Below are positions 57,070-64,000 of a stretch of DNA of 64,000 nt, piece by piece. A model generated the notes under the pieces. The model searched no databases, had not been told where the DNA came from, and saw only the letters and a list, made by a program, of their open reading frames with translations. The position numbers and the translations under genes were made by a program. The DNA is from Mechercharimyces sp. CAU 1602 (GTDB taxonomy: Bacteria; Bacillota; Bacilli; Thermoactinomycetales; JANTPT01): positions 2,063,336 to 2,127,335 of the forward strand of contig NZ_JANTPT010000001.1 of NCBI RefSeq assembly GCF_024753565.1, written 5' to 3'. Each line of letters opens with the position of its first letter. The stretch's first letter is position 1.

Positions 57070-58422
57070 CTAGTTCATACGAGCTAGGTGGTTGGCAATC
57101 TTCTTGATGTTCTGCGCAGTCGCTGTCATCAGCGCCTGCTCCTCGACATTTTCCCGTCCTCGCAACCGGCAATAGCGAAGCCCATGCAGTTCTTTTCCAT
57201 CTGCAAAGCTTCGCTCAATAGTCTCTTTTCTTTTTTTGTAAAGGAGCTTGCCCTCGGATGAAAGCCGATTCGTTCGCACCTTTTCTTTATGCTCTTCCCA
57301 TACGTGGCGCGTCAGGACCTTTTGATGGTTCCTTGAACGTGTACACGATGTGAGTAGAGAACACGTGGAACAATTCTTTGGATCCGATTTGTATTGACGG
57401 TACCCTTGACGATCGGTTGTACTATACGCGAGTGTCTGTCTATTTGGACACAAATACGTATCGTTCGTTTCATCATATTGAAATTTCCATTTGGGCATGA
57501 GTCCTTTAGTGGGTGAATACCGACGATGTCCGATGACTCCAAAGATATTCCGATCACTCAACCCTTTACAAATGGGATTGGTAAGATAGCCTGCATCTAA
57601 AGCTACTGCTTCAACCTCAAATTGAAATCGTTGTTTTTGACGGTCTAACCGCTCGAGGTAGGGGATAGAATCATGCACATTTCCTGCCGTCACATGGACA
57701 TCGGTAATGATGTTGTATTTGATATCTGTCGTGCGATGATCGAGATAGAAAAACCCTTCAGGTTTCCCTTCTCGATACATATAGCCACTCTCAGGATCTG
57801 TCGAACTCACCTTCACTTCCTTTGTCTCCTTCACCTCCTCCTTTTCTTTTAATGGCTTTTTTCCGTGATCCTTCCGATCCTCTTCGATGGCCTGATTTAG
57901 TTCTTCTAGGTAGGCACGAGTCTGTCCTTTTACCCTCTCTTTTTTAAACTTTCGTTTGTTCGCGTTGGCTTTTAGGTGGGTCGAATCCGTCATCAACACC
58001 CGTCCACCCACCATGCGGTGATTCATGGCTTGCAGGACAATCTCATCAAAGATCTCTTGGAAAATGGAGGTTCCTTTAAAGCGAGTTCGACGATTCCAGC
58101 TGATCGTGGAATGATCAGGAACCGGATCCGTCAAATGTAATCCTAAAAACCAACGATAAGCTACATTTACACGAACCTCTCGTTCCAATTGTCTCTCCGA
58201 ACGAATGCCATAGAGATAACCGATGAACATCATTTTGAATAGAACGATAGGATCGATGGAGGGGCGGCCATTATTTTCACAATAAAGAGGGCGAACCTTC
58301 TCCGTGATAAATGAAAAATCGATATATTGGTCGATCTTGCGGAGAAGATGATCCTGGGGAACAAGCTCCTCTATGCAAACAAATTCCATCTCAGACTGAG
58401 TGTGATTCGTTGAACGTAGCAT
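57070..58422 (-). CDS. IS1182-family transposase
   Basis: The 450-residue DDE enzyme has an N-terminal DUF772-type domain ([20 protein letters not shown] near residues 45-64). DDE-like acidic residues are in [17 protein letters not shown] near 145, [11 protein letters not shown] near 273 and [15 protein letters not shown] near 408. A zinc-like Cys cluster ([13 protein letters not shown]) lies near 347. It is intact with no frameshift, so the element may be active. The start is the ATG at 58422. Confidence 0.93.
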   Translation of the reverse strand: MLRSTNHTQSEMEFVCIEELVPQDHLLRKIDQYIDFSFITEKVRPLYCENNGRPSIDPIVLFKMMFIGYLYGIRSERQLEREVRVNVAYRWFLGLHLTDPVPDHSTISWNRRTRFKGTSIFQEIFDEIVLQAMNHRMVGGRVLMTDSTHLKANANKRKFKKERVKGQTRAYLEELNQAIEEDRKDHGKKPLKEKEEVKETKEVKVSSTDPESGYMYREGKPEGFFYLDHRTTDIKYNIITDVHVTAGNVHDSIPYLERLDRQKQRFQFEVEAVALDAGYLTNPICKGLSDRNIFGVIGHRRYSPTKGLMPKWKFQYDETNDTYLCPNRQTLAYSTTDRQGYRQYKSDPKNCSTCSLLTSCTRSRNHQKVLTRHVWEEHKEKVRTNRLSSEGKLLYKKRKETIERSFADGKELHGLRYCRLRGRENVEEQALMTATAQNIKKIANHLARMN

Positions 58423-58490
58423 CCGATTCTTCCTCTCTTCTTCTATGTATATCTCTATACTATTTCACTTGGAATAAACATGAAAGGGGT

Positions 58491-58525
58491 AAAAAACAGG
58501 CTGTCGAGACTTTCTCGACAGCCTG
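58491..58525 (-). terminator. Hairpin at the right IS end
   Basis: CAGGCTGTCGAGA and TCTCGACAGCCTG form a perfect 13-base stem with a three-base loop, followed on the minus strand by TTTTTT. It lies between bioF and the transposase, so bio transcripts should stop there. Confidence 0.8.
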
Positions 58526-58577
58526 CCCTTTCCTTCGGAAAAGGGTTTTTTATTTAAAGAAAAATTCTTGATATCAC

Positions 58578-59752
58578 TTAAATAGAAGAAGGAACAGACA
58601 TCCGCGCCAGCACTTTTACGACATGCTCCAGTTCCTCCTCCGTGTGCGTCGCCATCAATGAGAAGCGGAGGCGTGCTCTACCTGCTGGTACGGTTGGGGG
58701 GCGAATTGCCACTGCCAGGATGCCTTCGTCGATGAGCTGCTGACTTACTTTCATTGCTCGTTCACTCGACCCAATCAGTAGCGGTATGATTTGGGTTGTG
58801 GAACCAGCTGTTTCCCACCCTCGCTCGCGCAAATGCGTACGAAACCAGTCAGCTTTTTGTTTCAGCATGCAGCGCCTTTCCTCCGCACTTCTGACCACTT
58901 CCAACGCAGCTGCTATCGTACCAATCGTAGCAGGTGGTAAGGCGGTTGTATATATAAATGAGCGAGCGGAATTGATCAGATAGTCGATCCACACCCTCTC
59001 TCCTGCTACGTATGCACCATAAGCGCCAAATGCTTTACTGAAGGTGCCCATCAAAAGATCTACTTCATCTGCTACACCATAGTGGTGAGCTAAACCAGCA
59101 CCTTCCGCTCCCCACACCCCACTTGCATGCGCTTCATCCAATATTAATGCTGCTCCATATTTCTTTTTTAGTTCAATGAGTTGTAACAGAGGTGCTTCAT
59201 CCCCATCCATGCTGAAAACCGAATCGCTGACGATCAGCTTGTGTTGGATACCTCTTGTCTCCGCATCTACTAGCTGCTGCTCTAATTGTCCCATATCCCG
59301 GTGACGATAACGGTATCGCTCAGCATGAGATAGGCGAATACCATCAATGATACTCGCATGGTTTAGTTCGTCACTAAACACGGCATCTCCACGACGCAGC
59401 AACGAAGATAATACCCCAATATTAGCTAAGAAACCACTGCCAAAAAGGAGCGCCGCCTCTTTTCCTTTCCAGGCGGCAATCTCCTTTTCCAAATTTACAG
59501 TCGCCTCATCCGTCCCCACAATCAAGCGCGATGCAGTACTGCTTCCACCACGTTCCAATGCTTGGCGAGCCCCATCTTGTACTTCTTTTAAACCTGCAAA
59601 CCCTAGATAGTTGTTGGAGGATAGATTGATTAGCTTCTTCCCATTGCGGGTGAGTGCTGAACCAACCGCTCCTTCAACGGGATGTAGTTGACGATAACAC
59701 CCCGCTGTTTCAATCCGTTGTAACCTCTTCTTTAGCTCGTTCTCCCACAGGT

Positions 59753-59756
<4 letters not shown>
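58578..59756 (-). CDS. bioF: 8-amino-7-oxononanoate synthase
   Basis: The PLP enzyme joins pimeloyl-ACP/CoA with alanine, the first step of the conserved biotin ring path. The product is 392 residues from GTG 59756 (or 395 from ATG 59765). SSNNYLGF is near 50, LILDEAHASGVWG near 206, and the PLP Lys in LLMGTFSKAFGAYGAY near 240. I choose GTG 59756 because it overlaps the bioB stop (GTGA) and GAGG lies ahead. Confidence 0.94.
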
Positions 59757-61482
<1,726 letters not shown>

Positions 61483-62838
61483 TTACACCGTCACCTCTGC
61501 AATCGCTTGTGCTAAGATCGCAATCATCTCTTCCATTTCCGCTTCTGATGTTACCAGCATCGGCATAAAGGTGATCACATCCCCTAGTGGACGGGTAATC
61601 AATCCCAGTTGACGAGCACGGCGACACACTTTCTTTCCCATGCCTACATCTGCTGGATATGGTGCTTTGCTCGTTCGATCAGCCACTAACTCTATGCCGA
61701 TCATCAAACCTTTCTGTCGCACTTCCCCTACATGCTCCAGTTCAGCGATTTGACGCAACTTCTTAGCTGTAAAGCGGGATAGCGCTTGTACATGCTCCAG
61801 CACACCCTCATTTTCGTAAATATCTAGATTGGCAAGTGCAACAGCACACCCCAATTGGTTTCCTGTATATGAATGACCATGAAAGAACGTTTTCATTTCA
61901 TGGGGGTCTGCATAAAACGCATCATAAATCTCATCTGTCGTTAAGGTAGCAGCCACGGGCAAGTACCCACCTGTCAATTTTTTTCCTAGTGTCATAATAT
62001 CAGGAGAAACCTCTTCATGATCACAGGCAAACATCTCTCCCGTGCGTCCAAACCCGGTTGCCACTTCATCAGCAATCAGTAACACCCCATGATCACGGCA
62101 CAGCTCTTCTACCTTCTTCAAAAAGCCAGCAGGCATCATGATCATGCCACCAGCCCCTTGTACCAACGGCTCCACAATCACACCTGCGATGCACTCTCCA
62201 TTTTGTTGTAAACTCTGCTCCAACTCAGCCAGTGCAGCATGCATACATTCAGCTTCTGTACCCTGAAAACGGTATGGATATGGATATGACACTTTCTCTG
62301 TCGGAAAAAGCATCTTTTCAAAGGTAGCATGAAATAGATCCATTCCCCCCACACTTACTGCACCGATGGTATCACCGTGATAGGCATTTTTCATACTAAT
62401 AAAGGTAGTTCGCTTCGATTCACCACGGTGCTGCCAATATTGATAAGCAATCTTTAAGCCAATCTCCACTGCTGCGGCCCCACTATCCGAATAAAACACC
62501 TTATTAAGCCCTGCAGGTGTTATCCCTACCAATCGCTCTGCTAAATCGAGTGCCGGTACATTAGCCGCCCCCAATAAGGTGGAATGAGCGATTTGATCTA
62601 ATTGCTCCTTTATCGCATCATTTAGTTCTTTGCGTCCATGTCCATGAGGGTTAAGCCAGACGGAAGCATTCCCATCATAATAAACTTTCCCTTTAATATC
62701 GATGAGCTTCGTCCCTTCACCCCTTTCTACAATAAGGGGTTCATCGTGTAAATACTCTTTCATCTGCGTAAATGGGTTCCACAGATAACGGCGATTTTTC
62801 TCTAAGTACGCATCATAACGACTTTCTCTCTCCGTCAT
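61483..62838 (-). CDS. bioA: Adenosylmethionine-8-amino-7-oxononanoate aminotransferase
   Basis: The 451-residue PLP enzyme uses SAM (or Lys in the BioK type) to aminate KAPA to DAPA. RRYLWNPFTQMKEY is near the N-terminus, YSDSGAAAVEIGLKIAYQYW near 105, and LLIADEVATGFGRTG near 245 precedes the PLP Lys (TLGKKLTGGYLP). AAGGAGG is six bases before the ATG 62838. The frame opens at 62928, but the extra part is unlike the family. Confidence 0.95.
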   Translation of the reverse strand: MTERESRYDAYLEKNRRYLWNPFTQMKEYLHDEPLIVERGEGTKLIDIKGKVYYDGNASVWLNPHGHGRKELNDAIKEQLDQIAHSTLLGAANVPALDLAERLVGITPAGLNKVFYSDSGAAAVEIGLKIAYQYWQHRGESKRTTFISMKNAYHGDTIGAVSVGGMDLFHATFEKMLFPTEKVSYPYPYRFQGTEAECMHAALAELEQSLQQNGECIAGVIVEPLVQGAGGMIMMPAGFLKKVEELCRDHGVLLIADEVATGFGRTGEMFACDHEEVSPDIMTLGKKLTGGYLPVAATLTTDEIYDAFYADPHEMKTFFHGHSYTGNQLGCAVALANLDIYENEGVLEHVQALSRFTAKKLRQIAELEHVGEVRQKGLMIGIELVADRTSKAPYPADVGMGKKVCRRARQLGLITRPLGDVITFMPMLVTSEAEMEEMIAILAQAIAEVTV

Positions 62839-62853
62839 GCTTGCCCTCCTTAT

Positions 62854-62883
62854 TGTCAACTTGGGATGCATCGACAGTTGACA
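62854..62883. promoter_or_regulatory. BirA-type operator
   Basis: TGTCAACT-N14-AGTTGACA is a perfect inverted repeat, similar to the Firmicute BirA boxes (TTGTnAACC type). It lies between the -10 box and the bioA ribosome site, so biotinyl-AMP-bound BirA should repress. Confidence 0.8.
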
Positions 62884-62894
62884 TTGTCGCTTCG

Positions 62895-62924
62895 AGTATA
62901 GCATGAGAAAAAAAGATTTGTCTA
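62895..62924 (-). promoter_or_regulatory. Promoter of bioADBF
   Basis: Minus-strand TAGACA (62924-62919), 18 bases, TATACT (62900-62895). The start near 62888 is only a few bases upstream of the BirA box. Confidence 0.65.
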
Positions 62925-62991
62925 GCAACTGTGTCTCTTCTTACTTTTTCGCTATATGACCGCAACTGACCAGAACATACGCCTGTACCTG

Positions 62992-64000
62992 TTACTTATC
63001 TGGTTTTCTAGCCGCTTCCACCGTTAATAAAAATGTCGTTCCTTCAGAAGAGCTCTCTTTCAAGGTTAAGTCTCCTCTTTGCTCTGTAGCCAACATTTTA
63101 CTAATTGGCAAACCTAATCCCAATCCACGCACACGCTCTTTTTTGTTTGCACCACGAAAAAAGCGTTCAAAGATCATGGATTGCTCTTCTACAGGGATGC
63201 CTGATCCAGTATCGCTAACCTCGATCATAATCGCATCATGATTTCCACGGTAAGCCTGCAAACCAATCTTACCCTGATCACTTAATGCCGCACGGCTATT
63301 GTTGATTAAATTGAGTAAAATCTGTTGCGTACGCGCAGGGTCGACCACAGCATAAAGTGGGGTGGGAGGTAGATTACAGGATACTTCAATTCCACTCTCT
63401 CCTTTTGATACTTGCCACTTCTGAACAACCTGCTGTAAAAGTTGGTTAACATCGACTACTTCCCGCTTCACTTGAAATGAACCGGTCGCATACGTGTTAA
63501 AATCAAGCAAATCCTCAACCATACGACGCAAACGTCTCGTTTCCTGTAATGAGAGTTGTACAAACTCATCACGCTCTGCGCCTGTTACCACTTTCTCATC
63601 CACCGCTTGCAACAACCCGCTAATAGAAGTGATCGGTGTTTTCAATTCATGCGTCACACCTGCAAGCAGCTCTGTTCGTAATGATTCCAATCGTTGTAAG
63701 CGATTAGCCATCTCCGCAAAAGAAGAGGTAAGCTGATATATCTCTTCTTCTTTGGCATCTTGCGGCAATGTAATATCATAGTTGCCTCGACGAATTTGTG
63801 TTGCAGCCAATGCCACCTCACGAATCGGGTGGGTTAATTTGCGAGACAACAAATAAACAACAAACCATCCTACCACACTGATCCCCGCTATCACTAAAAG
63901 CCAAGGCAAAATCGGCGGTGCACTTTCCTCCTGTAGAAGATTTTTTTCAGAAACCGCTAGGTGGATATTGGCAACCACTTTCTCTTCATAAGAAATAGGT
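62992..64000 (-). CDS. Sensor histidine kinase, 5' end outside window
   Basis: The frame is open to the window edge (PISYEEKVVANIHLAV is the first part seen), so the N-terminal sensor is missing. A hydrophobic helix ILPWLLVIAGISVVGWFVVY is followed by a HAMP linker, the HisKA box AGVTHELKTPITSISGLLQA and an HATPase domain (NLINNSRAALSD, SDTGSGIPVEE, RGLGLGLPIS). A response regulator is likely upstream, outside the window. Ends VEAARKPDK. Confidence 0.92.
   Translation of the reverse strand, partial: PISYEEKVVANIHLAVSEKNLLQEESAPPILPWLLVIAGISVVGWFVVYLLSRKLTHPIREVALAATQIRRGNYDITLPQDAKEEEIYQLTSSFAEMANRLQRLESLRTELLAGVTHELKTPITSISGLLQAVDEKVVTGAERDEFVQLSLQETRRLRRMVEDLLDFNTYATGSFQVKREVVDVNQLLQQVVQKWQVSKGESGIEVSCNLPPTPLYAVVDPARTQQILLNLINNSRAALSDQGKIGLQAYRGNHDAIMIEVSDTGSGIPVEEQSMIFERFFRGANKKERVRGLGLGLPISKMLATEQRGDLTLKESSSEGTTFLLTVEAARKPDK

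Larger units (their letters stand above)
56940..58551. mobile_element. IS1182-family insertion sequence
   Basis: The ends are imperfect inverted repeats: left AAAAAACCCTTTCCTTCGG, then AAAAGGCAGAGTGTGGAGA; right (reverse complement) AAAAAACCCTTTTCCGAAGG, then AAAGGGCAGGCTGTCGAGA. Between them is one transposase gene. Flanking bases TCAT (left) and ATTT (right) show no target duplication. The ends contain hairpins that can stop transcription. Confidence 0.8.

Noticed and set aside
56942-58551. Target-site duplication for the IS
   Set aside because: Bases next to the two ends (TCAT and ATTT) do not match, so none can be claimed.

Overview
The window looks like the chromosome of a Gram-positive, endospore-forming member of the Bacillales. 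Reasons: the purEKBCSQLFMN order with a guanine riboswitch and PurBoxes, gatCAB next to dagK and rlmCD, fadN-fadA-fadE next to a proline dehydrogenase gene, AGGAGG-type ribosome binding sites, Spo0M, a GerP-like spore germination protein and an AprX-like protease. Base composition is in the mid range by eye. A Thermoactinomycetaceae-like genus is my guess; it is not proven by anything seen here.

Layout. 1-10165 (minus strand) is the purine operon, purE to purN, with overlapping or nearly touching genes. Its leader at 9854-10162 holds paired PurBoxes, a sigma-A promoter, a guanine aptamer and an intrinsic terminator, so both initiation and elongation can be controlled. 10240-14264 holds a dicarboxylate/amino-acid symporter, a guanine deaminase, an AprX-like subtilase and a GNAT acetyltransferase. 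14333-15012 is a small accessory patch: a membrane-protein remnant, a predicted type I toxin-antitoxin locus (33-residue holin-like toxin and a convergent RNA sharing its terminator) and a doubtful 38-codon ORF. 15081-24649 is mostly DNA repair and membrane functions (UvsE, MutY, an AlkA-type glycosylase, MscS, a YitT-family protein) plus PabB. 24685-31035 carries a LysM/3D wall protein, an O-antigen-ligase-like polytopic protein, a GAF-LuxR regulator, RlmCD and a diacylglycerol kinase. 31118-34319 is gatCAB.

34460-45699 contains Hsp20, proline dehydrogenase, two unknowns, a P450, the beta-oxidation operon fadN-fadA-fadE with a perfect FadR-type palindrome in its leader, and a 7Fe-type ferredoxin. 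46103-52345 is more accessory: a two-repeat DUF1259-like protein that seems to need an ATT start, a nitroreductase, an ABC exporter pair, acylphosphatase, a trypsin-like protease gene interrupted by a stop at codon 6, and a GerP-like protein with a proline/glycine-rich tail. 52580-56223 holds a hot-dog thioesterase, an S9 peptidase and Spo0M. 56431-56903 has small ORFs and a fragment next to an IS1182-type element (about 56940-58551) whose two ends form similar hairpins. 58578-62838 is the biotin operon bioADBF with a BirA-type operator, and the window ends inside a sensor histidine kinase gene.

Most of the window is conserved metabolism. The parts least explained by known families are the toxin/convergent-RNA locus (14576-14895), the duplicated DUF1259-like gene (46103-46942), the interrupted protease gene (51089-52018), the GerP-like protein with the PGP tail (52088-52345), and the covarying hairpins of the IS ends.
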